Shown here in pieces: positions 1-8,027 of a stretch of 13,694 nucleotides of DNA (its first letter is position 1; every line of letters starts with the position of its first letter). This DNA comes from UBA5499 sp002426275 (GTDB lineage: Bacteria; Bacillota; DTU084), in the NCBI GenBank assembly GCA_937888735.1, contig CALASN010000157.1, positions 1 through 13,694 of the forward strand, written 5' to 3'. The position numbers were made by a program, and so were the translations under genes. Below the pieces are notes generated by a model. That model worked only from the letters and a program-made list of their open reading frames with translations. It had not been told where the DNA came from and did no database searches.

Positions 1-142
1 AAAATTATTAACATTTAATTATGCAATACCGCAGAGCATTTGTCCGGAAAATGGGTAGTAACATAATTAAGGCTCAACTTAACGCCAACGATGAATTTTG
101 GTGATTCCTAAACAGTTCATTGTCTGTGGGAAACAGATGGGG

Positions 143-166
143 GAAGGCTGCCAGGGGGCAGCCTTC
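143..166 (-). terminator. Hairpin directly after the small minus-strand gene
   Basis: A perfect 10-bp stem (GAAGGCTGCC pairing with GGCAGCCTTC) encloses a 4-base loop. On the minus strand it starts at the stop codon of the 58-residue gene, so it probably ends that transcript. On the plus strand it could end a gene lying before the window. Neither side carries a long T run (CCCCC on the minus side, TATT on the plus side), so intrinsic termination would be weak. Placement rather than a full terminator signature supports the call. Confidence 0.45.
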
Positions 167-342
167 TATTGCGCCAGCATGATATAAGTTTTTTCATGAC
201 ATCGCAGATAAAACGGACATATCCCGTCATCCCAGTTGCTGCAGTAATTGCAGCCAATCCTCGAGGCAGCGGTCAATTCAGGTTCGAACCAACTGCAGCT
301 GCCTGCGATATCTCGCAGCGTCTGGCCATAAAGATCTTCCAT
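166..342 (-). CDS. Small cysteine-rich protein, 58 residues, unknown function
   Basis: An ATG-to-TAG frame of 58 codons on the minus strand. The start is preceded by AAAGGAG nine bases upstream, a near-ideal ribosome binding site. The protein begins MEDLYGQTLRDIAG and ends EKTYIMLAQ. It has five cysteines (16, 31, 34, 42 and 48); C31/C34 form a CNYC pair, followed by C42 and C48, an arrangement that could hold a metal, although the spacing is not a classic zinc ribbon. It is rich in Trp, Tyr and Phe, and no signal peptide or membrane segment is visible. The plus-strand frame over the same bases has no ribosome binding site. I do not recognise the family. The gene diverges from the comFC-flagellar operon and ends in a hairpin. 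The gene call is fairly secure; the function is unknown. Confidence 0.72.
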   Translation of the reverse strand: MEDLYGQTLRDIAGSCSWFEPELTAASRIGCNYCSNWDDGICPFYLRCHEKTYIMLAQ

Positions 343-507
343 TCTGTCTCGTCTCCTTTCTATTGGTAGTATTCACCGTTGCTTGGGGAAATATAACATT
401 TTGTAGTATCAGTAAGTTGTGAATTCTGTTTTTAATAGCTGGAAAGCGGCAGGAAATGCATGGAATGGTGCCGAATAATAACTATAAGATCATAATTGGG
501 AGGTTAG

Positions 508-1242
508 ATGGTGACAGCATTTTGGCAAGAGTTTTTTTTTCCGTCGCGCGCTCGGTGCATTATTTGCGGACGGCTGCTGTCCAGAAAGACTGAATTTAAG
601 CTTTGCAGCCACTGCCTGGCTCAACTGAATTTTACAGGCGAGCCATTGTGTCAAACTTGCGGACGCCCCTTGCGCCTGGCGGCAATAGAGAGAGGGAAAT
701 GCGCTCTCTGCAGGCAGCAGAGTTATTATTTCACTCAAGCAAGAGCAGTAGCAGTGTATGAAGGTTTTTGGCGTGAGTGCATACATATGATTAAATATTT
801 TCACCGCCATGATTTGGTGGAACCTATGGTTGGCTTGCTGGCGCAGGTTTATAAAAATTATTTTCCCGACGGGGATGCGCTGTTGGTGCCGATTCCGGTG
901 AGGCCTGATCGAAAAGCCAGGCGAGGCTATGATCACGTGCAGATTTTGGCGTTGGAGCTTGGCAGGCGACTAAATTTGCTTGTGGAAAGCGGCAATCTTT
1001 ACTTGAAGGACGCGGGGCGACAGCCTCTAGCTGAGGTGCTGACCTTTGCTCTGCATCAGCCGGCGGTTTTCAGAGACAGGCATATAGTCTTGATTGACGA
1101 TATTCTCACAACTGGACGGACTGCCAGCGAATGTGCCAGGATTTTGCTCAATGCCGGAGCTGAGCGGGTCGATGTCTTGACGCTGGCGGTAGGGACTTTG
1201 GAGGGACAAGTGAGCGTTGGGAAAGCTACTGTCAGGAGGTAG
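508..1242 (+). CDS. comFC: ComF family phosphoribosyltransferase-like protein
   Basis: 244 residues, typical of ComFC/GntX proteins. The N-terminus has zinc-finger cysteine pairs C17/C20 and C33/C36, with a second set at C48/C51 and C65/C68. A type I phosphoribosyltransferase fold follows, with the PRPP-binding loop VLIDDILTTGRT at about 194-205. The upstream RGYD motif near residue 139 corresponds to the family's usual RGFNQ. In Bacillus the protein is needed for DNA uptake during competence, acting in the cytoplasm; its exact chemistry is unsettled. GGGAGG lies only four bases before the ATG, so the next codon, GTG at 511, is a possible start with better spacing. The gene opens the run comFC-yvyF-flgM-flgN-flgK, an order common in Bacillota. 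The helicase gene comFA is not in the window; the gene upstream is the unrelated minus-strand small gene. Confidence 0.93.
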   Translation: MVTAFWQEFFFPSRARCIICGRLLSRKTEFKLCSHCLAQLNFTGEPLCQTCGRPLRLAAIERGKCALCRQQSYYFTQARAVAVYEGFWRECIHMIKYFHRHDLVEPMVGLLAQVYKNYFPDGDALLVPIPVRPDRKARRGYDHVQILALELGRRLNLLVESGNLYLKDAGRQPLAEVLTFALHQPAVFRDRHIVLIDDILTTGRTASECARILLNAGAERVDVLTLAVGTLEGQVSVGKATVRR

Positions 1243-1248
1243 AGGAAA

Positions 1249-1665
1249 GTGGAACTTGTTAACTGCGCCAGATGCGGTAAGGTCTTCGCCCGAGTGGGGA
1301 AAAATATCTGTCCGGACTGCTTGGCCGAAGAAGAGGAGACATTTAAGAAAGTGCGGGAATTCATCGAGGAAAATCCGGGGTTGACTGTGCACGAGGTTGC
1401 AGAGAAGTGTGCTGTGGCGCCCAAAAAAATTTACGGCTTTCTCAAGGAAGGCAGGCTGCAGCGGCAAAAGTTCAATGCAAGCGAAACAAAGTGGCGTTGC
1501 GAATCTTGCGGCGCCTACATCACATCAGGCCGTCTTTGTCAAAACTGTCAGAAGATCCTCAAGGACGAGATGCTGGCTCATGAAAACGAGAAGCTGAAGC
1601 CAGACGCTAGGAAAAAGACCATCGAAAAAGGGAAAATACATCTTTCACGCTTGCAGGATCGGTGA
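1249..1665 (+). CDS. yvyF: Flagellar operon protein YvyF (zinc ribbon plus HTH)
   Basis: 138 residues from a GTG start, with AGGAGG nine bases upstream lying inside the end of comFC. The gap from comFC is only six bases, so the two are co-transcribed. The N-terminus has a zinc-ribbon-like set C6/C9 and C21/C24. An excisionase/MerR-like helix-turn-helix follows (about 45-70, ending IYGFLKEGRLQ). A second cysteine set at C84/C87 and C97/C100 comes next, then a charged Lys/Glu-rich tail. This layout and the position between comF and flgM match the YvyF flagellar-operon family of Bacillota. YvyF is reported as a flagellar-associated regulator; a nucleic-acid or FlgM-related role is likely, but the mechanism cannot be read from sequence. 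Confidence 0.88.
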   Translation: MELVNCARCGKVFARVGKNICPDCLAEEEETFKKVREFIEENPGLTVHEVAEKCAVAPKKIYGFLKEGRLQRQKFNASETKWRCESCGAYITSGRLCQNCQKILKDEMLAHENEKLKPDARKKTIEKGKIHLSRLQDR

Positions 1666-1671
1666 GAGGAC

Positions 1672-1698
1672 TTAAGAGTCTCTTCCTTTGGCCGATAG
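1672..1698 (+). promoter_or_regulatory. Sigma-28 (SigD) type promoter ahead of flgM
   Basis: TTAA at 1672-1675, a 15-base spacer, then GCCGATAG at 1691-1698. The known SigD/FliA consensus is TAAA, 15 bases, GCCGATAA, so the -10 matches 7 of 8 bases, the spacer is exact and the -35 matches 3 of 4. It lies 32 bases before the flgM start, in the yvyF-flgM gap. This places flgM, flgN and flgK under sigma-28 in addition to read-through from comFC, with FlgM feeding back on its own promoter. It matches the arrangement known in Bacillus subtilis. Confidence 0.82.
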
Positions 1699-1730
1699 AT
1701 TAAATAAGAGCAATAGTTGGAGTGTGAAAA

Positions 1731-2021
1731 ATGATTATCTCAAGCGCACAGATTCAAAGGACGTTGGCATTGTATGCCCAATGTCAAAATCACTTCTCCG
1801 GCACTAGGAAAGCAAATACTCACCAAGAAGATCAAGTCTCACTTTCCAGTTCTTATCTGGAAGCGCAGGAAGTGATCAAGCAGCTTCATGAGCAACCAGC
1901 GGTGCGCAGCCTTCTGGTTAATCAATTGCGGGAAGAGATCCGTCAGGGCCAGTATAATCTCAAAGGCGAAGAGGTTGCAGCCAAGCTCCTAGGAAGGCTC
2001 ACGGTTGATCGCCTAATTTAG
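1731..2021 (+). CDS. flgM: Anti-sigma-28 factor FlgM
   Basis: 96 residues, ATG start, GGAG eight bases upstream. The N-terminus (MIISSAQIQRTLALY) matches the short conserved FlgM opening. The middle is polar and probably disordered. The C-terminal half (about 50-96) carries the sigma-binding helices, including VNQLREEIRQGQYNLKGEEV, the family hallmark. FlgM holds sigma-28 inactive until the hook-basal body is complete. The gene sits behind a sigma-28 promoter and its stop codon overlaps the ribosome binding site of flgN, implying coupled translation. The small size and position between yvyF and flgN support the call. Confidence 0.92.
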   Translation: MIISSAQIQRTLALYAQCQNHFSGTRKANTHQEDQVSLSSSYLEAQEVIKQLHEQPAVRSLLVNQLREEIRQGQYNLKGEEVAAKLLGRLTVDRLI

Positions 2022-2030
2022 GAGGTCGTT

Positions 2031-2465
2031 ATGGAGGAACTGCTTGCGATCTTAGAGAACGGCAAAGAAATGCTGGAAAGATTAATCCAGCTGGCTGAGG
2101 AAAAAAGAAGCGCCTTGGTGGACAACCGGCGGGAAGACGTGGCCAAGCTCTCCCAAAGCGAACTGGAGCTGACCTCAGCTTTACAAGATTGGGAACAGGC
2201 GCGCTTGCAGTGCGCAGAGCGCCGAACTTTAGCCGAGTTAGCGCTTGCGGCGGAAGGCAGCTCACGCCAGAGATTGCTTAAGATGCGGGAAGAGCTGATT
2301 TTTTTAACGCAAAAATTGGCTAACCTGAACCAGCAAAACGCAGATTTGTTGAAACACGCTTTAGCTTATACGGAATATGCCCTTTCCTTGATTCAGCCGG
2401 ATAACCAGACTTACGGCCAGCAGCAGGATCAGGGTAAGCTAAGCTTTTTGGATCGAAAGGTTTGA
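2031..2465 (+). CDS. flgN: Flagellar export chaperone FlgN
   Basis: 144 residues with AGGAGG five bases before the ATG; the ribosome binding site overlaps the flgM stop. The protein is almost entirely helical with heptad-like Leu spacing: an N-terminal helix near 1-50 (MEELLAILENGKEMLERLIQ), a central helix pair, and a polar tail rich in Gln after about residue 120. This is the normal shape of FlgN, the cytoplasmic chaperone that keeps FlgK and FlgL soluble and brings them to the type III export gate. Sequence conservation in this family is low, so the identification rests on length, helical pattern and the position between flgM and flgK. Confidence 0.87.
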   Translation: MEELLAILENGKEMLERLIQLAEEKRSALVDNRREDVAKLSQSELELTSALQDWEQARLQCAERRTLAELALAAEGSSRQRLLKMREELIFLTQKLANLNQQNADLLKHALAYTEYALSLIQPDNQTYGQQQDQGKLSFLDRKV

Positions 2466-2478
2466 GGGAGGAATCGGC

Positions 2479-3888
2479 ATGAGATCAACTTTTGGCGGTC
2501 TAGAGATTGCCAGACGCGGCCTGGGCGCCCAGCAAATAGGGATCGATGTCACCGGGCATAACATCGCTAACGTCAATACGCCCGGTTATTCCAGGCAGCG
2601 CGTAGAGTTAGAGTCAACTTCTCCGTTAATTTATGGCGGCAGCAGATATCCGTTGGCAGTTGGTACGGGAGTGCAGGCCACTGCAATCGCCAGAATGCGC
2701 GACAGCTTCGTGGATGAGCAGGTGCGCAAGGAAATTCACAATTCGGGGTATTGGGAGCAGCAACAAGAGGTTTTAAGCCAATTGGAGCTGATTTTCACCG
2801 AACCCAGCGACAGCGGGATCAGCGAGGCGCTGACGGAGTTTTGGTCAGGCTGGGAAGATCTGGGAAACCGGCCGGAAGATCCGTCTTTACGGGCTGTAGT
2901 GCGGGAACAGGCTGTAAGCTTCACGGAAAGCGTCAGGCATCTTTACAAGCAGATGGTTGATTTAGAGCATGATTTAGATAATAAATTGCGGCTTCAAGCC
3001 CAGGAGATAAACTCTCTGGCTCAGCAAATCGCGGATGTCAACGGCTTAGTTGCCAAAGCTCAGGCGCAAGGCGCGGAACCCAATGACCTTTTGGATCAGC
3101 GGGACCAGCTATTGGAGGAGCTATCAAAACTCACCAACATCAGCGTCCTGCCCCAGGCAGCAGGACAGCTTAACGTCAATATCGGCGGCATCAGCCTGGT
3201 GAGCGGCGATACCATCCGCAAGCTCACGTTCAGCGAGCCTGAAGGCGTGCCTGCGGTAATCAAGTGGGAAGGATTAGGCCGGGAAGTTGATTTTCAAGGC
3301 GGACAAATGACTGGACTCATCGCCGCGCGGGATCAGATTGTTCCCAGCTATAGAGCGCGCCTTGACGATTTCGCCGCCACGTTTATTACGGAATTCAATT
3401 CCATCCATGCTTCCGGCTACGGCTTGGGAAATCAGACGGGAATAGATTTCTTTCAAGGAACAGGCGCCCAAGACTGGACAGTGAATCCCGCCATCTTGGA
3501 TGATACCGCAGACGGGCTTTCTCTGCTGGCGGCAGCCAGCAACCCAGACAGCAGCGGCGATGGCAGCAACGCCTTGGAGCTGGCCGCGCTGAGAGAAAAA
3601 GTGTTGGCTTTCAGCAGCGCTTCCGGAACTGTGGGCAACTTTTTCGGTTCTCTGATTTCAAGTCTAGGTGTGGAAAGCAAGAACGCCCAGCGCATGGCGG
3701 AAAATCAAAGCCAACTGGTGGAGAAACTCAGTACCTGGCAGGAGAGCATCAGCGGCGTTTCGTTGGATGAAGAGATGACCAATCTCATTCGGTTTCAACA
3801 CGCATATAGTGCGGCAGCACGGGTTGTGACCACGATAGACGAGATGTTAGACACCATTATCGGTAGCATGGGCCTGGTGGGAAGATAA
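2479..3888 (+). CDS. flgK: Flagellar hook-associated protein 1 (FlgK)
   Basis: 469 residues, with GGGAGG seven bases before the ATG. The N-terminal D0 region has the rod/hook signature HNIANVNTPGYSRQRV (about 27-42), and the C-terminal D0 region (about 420-465) contains SLDEEMTNLIRFQHAYSAAA and a closing amphipathic helix. The two ends pack as coiled coils in the filament junction. The central part, with an ETLTEF-like helical segment and beta-rich domains, is surface exposed. At 469 residues it is somewhat shorter than the 500-550 usual for FlgK, so the variable domains are compact; nothing suggests truncation. The protein is exported by the flagellar type III system without a Sec signal, helped by FlgN. 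It is the last gene of the operon; flgL, which often follows, is missing. Confidence 0.95.
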   Translation: MRSTFGGLEIARRGLGAQQIGIDVTGHNIANVNTPGYSRQRVELESTSPLIYGGSRYPLAVGTGVQATAIARMRDSFVDEQVRKEIHNSGYWEQQQEVLSQLELIFTEPSDSGISEALTEFWSGWEDLGNRPEDPSLRAVVREQAVSFTESVRHLYKQMVDLEHDLDNKLRLQAQEINSLAQQIADVNGLVAKAQAQGAEPNDLLDQRDQLLEELSKLTNISVLPQAAGQLNVNIGGISLVSGDTIRKLTFSEPEGVPAVIKWEGLGREVDFQGGQMTGLIAARDQIVPSYRARLDDFAATFITEFNSIHASGYGLGNQTGIDFFQGTGAQDWTVNPAILDDTADGLSLLAAASNPDSSGDGSNALELAALREKVLAFSSASGTVGNFFGSLISSLGVESKNAQRMAENQSQLVEKLSTWQESISGVSLDEEMTNLIRFQHAYSAAARVVTTIDEMLDTIIGSMGLVGR

Positions 3889-3901
3889 GAGGCGATTTTG
3901 C

Positions 3902-3929
3902 AGGCGCTCGCTGTGCGGGCGCTTTTTTT
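3902..3929 (+). terminator. Intrinsic terminator after flgK
   Basis: Two arms (3902-3911 and 3915-3924) form a GC-rich stem with two or three G-T wobbles around a TGT loop, followed immediately by a T run to 3929. It lies 13 bases after the flgK stop and closes the flagellar transcript before the smc promoter. Confidence 0.9.
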
Positions 3930-3930
3930 A

Positions 3931-3959
3931 TTGGCGGATCTGCAGTTTTCTAGTATAAT
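3931..3959 (+). promoter_or_regulatory. Sigma-A promoter for smc
   Basis: TTGGCG at 3931-3936 and a perfect TATAAT at 3954-3959 are separated by exactly 17 bases. The pair starts right after the terminator T run and lies about 30 bases before the smc start, giving a short leader. It means smc is transcribed independently of the flagellar operon. Confidence 0.83.
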
Positions 3960-3990
3960 TGAGATGTAGTACGCTTTTGGAGTGATTTGT

Positions 3991-6900
3991 TTGCGTTTGC
4001 TGAAACTGGAAATCTATGGCTTTAAATCTTTTGCCCGCAAAGTTGAACTCTCATTTGAGCCGGGGATTACCGCCATTATCGGTCCCAATGGGAGCGGAAA
4101 AAGCAATACTGTAGATGCCATACGCTGGGTGCTGGGCGAACAGAGCGCCAAGAGCCTCAGGGGCAGCAAAATGGAAGATGTGATTTTTGTGGGCAGCGAG
4201 CGTCGCAAACCTCTGGGCATGGCAGAGGTTTCCCTTACTTTAGATAACGCAGACGGCACATTGGCTCTTCCTTACAGAGAAGTGTGCATCAAAAGACGGG
4301 TGTTTCGCTCAGGCGAAGGAGAGTATACCATCAACGGCAAAGCTTCAAGGCTCAGAGATTTGGCGGAGCTTTTCATGAATACAGGCTTGGGACGGGATGA
4401 TTATTCCATCATCGATCAGCGGAAAGTGGATGCGGTTTTAGGCTCTAAGCCGCAGGAGCGGAGACTGCTGCTGGAAGAGGCGGCCGGCATTTACAAGTAT
4501 CGGGTGAAAAGAGAAGAGGCGCTGCGCAAGCTGGCTGAAACCGAAGACAACAGCCTGCGCCTGAGCGATCTTCTCCAAGAGCTAACCGCCAGGCTAGAGC
4601 CGCTCGCGGCGGAAGCTGACAGAGCCCAAACTGCGGGAAGCTTGGATGCGGATATTTCCCAACTCTCTTTATGGCTGTTGTTTCAGCAGCTCTCAGCTTG
4701 GCGGCGCATTAAAGGGCAAACAGAACAGGACAAGCAGAAAGCGGCCGCGGAAGCAGGAGTGGCTCATGAAAAGACGGCAGCTGGCCAAAGGCAGCTGGCA
4801 GAGCTCAGCGCTCAGCTTGAAGCCAGAGAAGAAGAGATCGCCGCTCTCACCCAGCGAATCGCGGAGCACGCCGCTGAAAAAGAACGTCGGGAAGGCGATT
4901 TGCGGGTGGGCAGAGAGAGACAGCGCGCTTTAGCGGAACAAAGGCAGCGCTTAGTCGCGGAAACTCAGGAACTCACCGCGCAATGCCAAGAGCTTGCCGG
5001 TAGGCTAGCCAAAGCGGAGGAGGAAAAGGTTCAGGCGGAACGAGCGCAAAATCTGGCACAGGAGAAGCTGGATGTTGTTCAGGCGCAGCTGGCGCAGTTG
5101 TTTTCCGAGGCTGAGACTGGTTCGCAGCTTTTAGAGACGGCTAAAGGCGAGCTCATCGACGCCTTGGAGGAATTGGCAGGCTATCGCAATCGGAACAATT
5201 CCCTGCAAGAGGAAGGTGAGCGGCTGGCCTTGAGGTTGGAGAAGGCCCAAAGCAGGCTCAGCGAGCTGGAAGAAGAAAAAGCAGCCTTAGAGCAGACGGC
5301 ATCTCAATTGAAAACGCGGCAGGACCAGCAAAGCGCGGCAAAAGAGAAGCTGAACTCCCAGCTGGCAGCGAACCAGGAAAGTTGCGGACGCGCTTCTGCG
5401 CAGCAGACCGCATTGCAAAAACAGCTTCGGGAGCTCAGGGAACAATGGGCGCAGAAAACAGCCCGGCAGAAAGCCCTCTCCGAGATGGAGCGCCATTTTG
5501 AAGGCTACTTCCGCGGAGCTCGCAATGTCTTGGAGCGAAAAGCCCAATTGCCTGGCTTAATCGGGGCGGTGGCAGATTTGCTCAGCGTTCCCTCAAATCT
5601 GGAGGTGGCCGTGGAAACGGCTTTAGGAAGCGGTCTGCAGAATATAGTCACCCAGGACGATAAAGTAGCGCAAAAGGCCATCGCCCTGCTGCGGCAGAAT
5701 AATTGGGGTAGGGCGACATTCCTACCCTTGAACTTGATGCGGCCGGATAAGATCAGGCAGCTTCCCGCGGCGGATGGAGTTTTGGGGCTCGCCAGCCAAC
5801 TGGTGAAATACGATCCCCAATACGCGCCTGCAGTGGAATACCTTTTGGGCAGAACAGTTGTGACGAAAGATTTGGCCAGTGCCACTCGCCTGGCAAGCCT
5901 TACCGGTTCCCGCTGGCGGATCGTTACCTTGGCGGGCGATTTGATCTCGCCTGGGGGAGCGGTCAGCGGCGGTTCCAGGGAACAGCACCACACCGGGCTG
6001 CTAGCCCGCAAGCGCCAGTTGGAAGAGCTGGGGCAGCTTCTCTGCCGGTTAAAGACGCAACTTGAGGCTTTGGAGAGGCAGGAGCTGCAGTGCAATCAGC
6101 AGCTTTCATCATTGCAAGCGGACAAAGAGCGACTGACAGAGGAAAAGCAGCAGCTGCACTTGACAGAGGTGGAGTTGGAGCGAGATGAAAAAGAATATCT
6201 AGAGGCCTGTTCTCGGCTGGCGCGGCAACTGGAAGCAGCTTCAGCAGAGAGAGAAGAGCTCACTGAGGAACGAGCTCAACTTGAAATCGGCAAGCGGGAA
6301 CTGGGCGCTAGAATCCAAGAATTGGCCACGCGAGAAGAAGAATTGCGCAGTCAGCTGACTGCGCAAGAAGAAGAGCAGGCTCGCTGGCAGGCTCTCAGGC
6401 GATCCTCGGAAGAGGAGCTGTCTGCATTGCGGGTGGAGCTGGGCAGCCTGGGCGAGCGCAGCGCGCAGTTAGCGTCTCAAAAAGATGAGCTGGCAGAGCG
6501 CTGCCAGAGCGCCCAAGACCGGAGAGAGAAAACTTTAGCTCGAGACGCGCAGTTGGCGCTGGAAGCCGAGAAGCTGCAAGCAAACCTTGCGCAGCTGGAG
6601 CAAGAGCTTCAAAGTCAGGGGCAAGCCCGCTTGGAGCTGGAGCAAGAATTAAGCCGACTGCGCGCAAGCCGCGGCCTGATGCGCGAACAAGTCAGAACCG
6701 TAAGCCAACAGGCACAGGAGGAAAAGCTGGCTTTAGAGCAGGCACAGGGGCGCCTGCATGAATATGAAATACAGCTGGCCAGACTTGATGCTGAAGGAGA
6801 GAAGCTGGCGGAGGAATTGTGGGAAAAACATCAATTGAAAGTGGAGCAGCTTTCGGAGGCCGCTGTTCCCCAGCTTGCCATCAGCCGGCAAGAGGCGCAA

Positions 6901-7551
6901 AGAAACATAAAACAGCTCATGGGCAAGCGGCAGGAACTGGGGAACGTTAATTTCGGCGCCATTGAAGAATTGAAACAGTTGCAAGGTCGCGTTCGGTTTT
7001 TGGAAAGCCAACTGCAAGATCTGAAGCAGGCCCGCGCTGCGCTTTTGGATCTGATCGAAGAGATTGACCATACTTCCCGCCGGAAGCTGGCGGCGACTTT
7101 CAGCGAGGTCAACGCGGCTTTCGGGATGGTGTTCGGCAAGCTCTTCCGGGGCGGAGCCGGTCATTTGGAATTGTCGGCGCCTGAAGGAGAGCGAGTTGAC
7201 CCCCTTACTGCCGGGGTGGAAGTGATGGTGCAATTGCCCGGGAAAAAGCAGCAGCACATTCAGCTGCTATCCGGAGGTGAGCGCGCTTTTGTGGCCATCG
7301 CTTTTCTGTTTTCCATTCTGAAAGTTCACCCGGCGCCGTTCTGCGTTTTAGATGAGATCGACGCGCCTTTAGATGAAGCTAATCTTCAGCGTTTTTCAGC
7401 TTTACTGCGAGAGTTTGTGGCACAGACACAATTCATCGTCGTTACCCACAGGCGGCGCACCATGGAGGAGGCTGATGCGCTCTATGGCGTCACCATGCAG
7501 GAAGCCGGAATCTCTCAGCTTGTAAGCGTCCGCTTGCAGGATGCAATTTAA
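3991..7551 (+). CDS. smc: Chromosome segregation protein SMC
   Basis: 1186 residues from a TTG start. GGAG at 3979-3982 is eight bases before this TTG, and the protein then begins (M)RLLKLEIYGFKSFA as SMC proteins do. The longer frame from GTG at 3982 would overlap its own ribosome binding site. Domains in order: ATP-head N half with Walker A GPNGSGKSN (31-39); long coiled coil rich in Glu, Gln and Leu; hinge at roughly 505-665 (GAVADLLSVP near 525, ending in a Gly-rich GGAVSGGSR); returning coiled coil; ATP-head C half with ABC signature LSGGERA (from 1093), Walker B VLDEIDAP (D1121, E1122) and the VTHRR switch histidine H1153. Length and motifs are complete, so it should be a functional condensin ATPase working with ScpA/ScpB to compact and separate chromosomes. 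It is flanked by flagellar and sugar genes, not by rnc and ftsY. Confidence 0.97.
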   Translation: MRLLKLEIYGFKSFARKVELSFEPGITAIIGPNGSGKSNTVDAIRWVLGEQSAKSLRGSKMEDVIFVGSERRKPLGMAEVSLTLDNADGTLALPYREVCIKRRVFRSGEGEYTINGKASRLRDLAELFMNTGLGRDDYSIIDQRKVDAVLGSKPQERRLLLEEAAGIYKYRVKREEALRKLAETEDNSLRLSDLLQELTARLEPLAAEADRAQTAGSLDADISQLSLWLLFQQLSAWRRIKGQTEQDKQKAAAEAGVAHEKTAAGQRQLAELSAQLEAREEEIAALTQRIAEHAAEKERREGDLRVGRERQRALAEQRQRLVAETQELTAQCQELAGRLAKAEEEKVQAERAQNLAQEKLDVVQAQLAQLFSEAETGSQLLETAKGELIDALEELAGYRNRNNSLQEEGERLALRLEKAQSRLSELEEEKAALEQTASQLKTRQDQQSAAKEKLNSQLAANQESCGRASAQQTALQKQLRELREQWAQKTARQKALSEMERHFEGYFRGARNVLERKAQLPGLIGAVADLLSVPSNLEVAVETALGSGLQNIVTQDDKVAQKAIALLRQNNWGRATFLPLNLMRPDKIRQLPAADGVLGLASQLVKYDPQYAPAVEYLLGRTVVTKDLASATRLASLTGSRWRIVTLAGDLISPGGAVSGGSREQHHTGLLARKRQLEELGQLLCRLKTQLEALERQELQCNQQLSSLQADKERLTEEKQQLHLTEVELERDEKEYLEACSRLARQLEAASAEREELTEERAQLEIGKRELGARIQELATREEELRSQLTAQEEEQARWQALRRSSEEELSALRVELGSLGERSAQLASQKDELAERCQSAQDRREKTLARDAQLALEAEKLQANLAQLEQELQSQGQARLELEQELSRLRASRGLMREQVRTVSQQAQEEKLALEQAQGRLHEYEIQLARLDAEGEKLAEELWEKHQLKVEQLSEAAVPQLAISRQEAQRNIKQLMGKRQELGNVNFGAIEELKQLQGRVRFLESQLQDLKQARAALLDLIEEIDHTSRRKLAATFSEVNAAFGMVFGKLFRGGAGHLELSAPEGERVDPLTAGVEVMVQLPGKKQQHIQLLSGGERAFVAIAFLFSILKVHPAPFCVLDEIDAPLDEANLQRFSALLREFVAQTQFIVVTHRRRTMEEADALYGVTMQEAGISQLVSVRLQDAI

Positions 7552-8027
7552 GAGACTCTAATCTTAGAGTAAGCAATTACTTTGGCAAAGAAGGATGCTT
7601 CTTGACATCGAGAGAAGCCTTTCTGGTTTGTAAATGACATTTGAGGATGTGGTTTAGAGCCGGCCGGTAGGCCTAAGAACTTTTTTTGCATCTTTAATAA
7701 AGGATTTTTCTTCTTTTCGGTGAATCCATTTTTGTGAGCGATAGGATTTTGGGTAGGTTATGGTTTGATTGCAAGTTTTATGAACAGGCCATAGGGGGAA
7801 GCGTTTGTTTACTGCAAGTGATGGCTATTCTTGGGCTGAAGGATTTACGCTCTGGAATCAGGAAGCTATATTTTGCATATATGAAATTAAAGTTGAGCTC
7901 GCAATGAGAATTAAAAGTCACGATAATTTGTACTTTGGCAAAAATACAATAATGCAGGGACAAAAGAAGTCGATTGATCTGCTGTGATATTAACGCCTTT
8001 AGTGTGTTTCTCTATAGTTTTAGCGGT

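Noticed and set aside
169..369. 66-codon plus-strand frame opposite the small cysteine-rich gene
   Set aside because: No ribosome binding site and no protein pattern; the opposite strand has a better start signal, a terminal hairpin and a plausible protein.
470..477. GCCGAATA ahead of comFC as a sigma-28 -10 element
   Set aside because: It contains an extra A relative to the consensus and no TAAA-like element lies 15 bases upstream.
490..936. 148-codon minus-strand frame across comFC
   Set aside because: Shadow of comFC, whose zinc-finger and PRPP-loop motifs are clear on the plus strand.
5505..6095. 196-codon minus-strand frame inside smc
   Set aside because: Shadow of the SMC hinge-coding region; no start signal or recognisable domain. 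The same applies to the long minus frame at 6733-7257.
7555..7570. Hairpin right after the smc stop as a terminator
   Set aside because: The stem is short and no T run follows, so it does not meet the pattern of an intrinsic terminator.
7805..7987. 60-codon plus-strand frame with a TTG start behind GGGGGA
   Set aside because: There is a plausible ribosome binding site, but the protein has no family pattern and the region is AT-rich and degenerate; an overlapping minus frame of similar length is equally plausible by chance.
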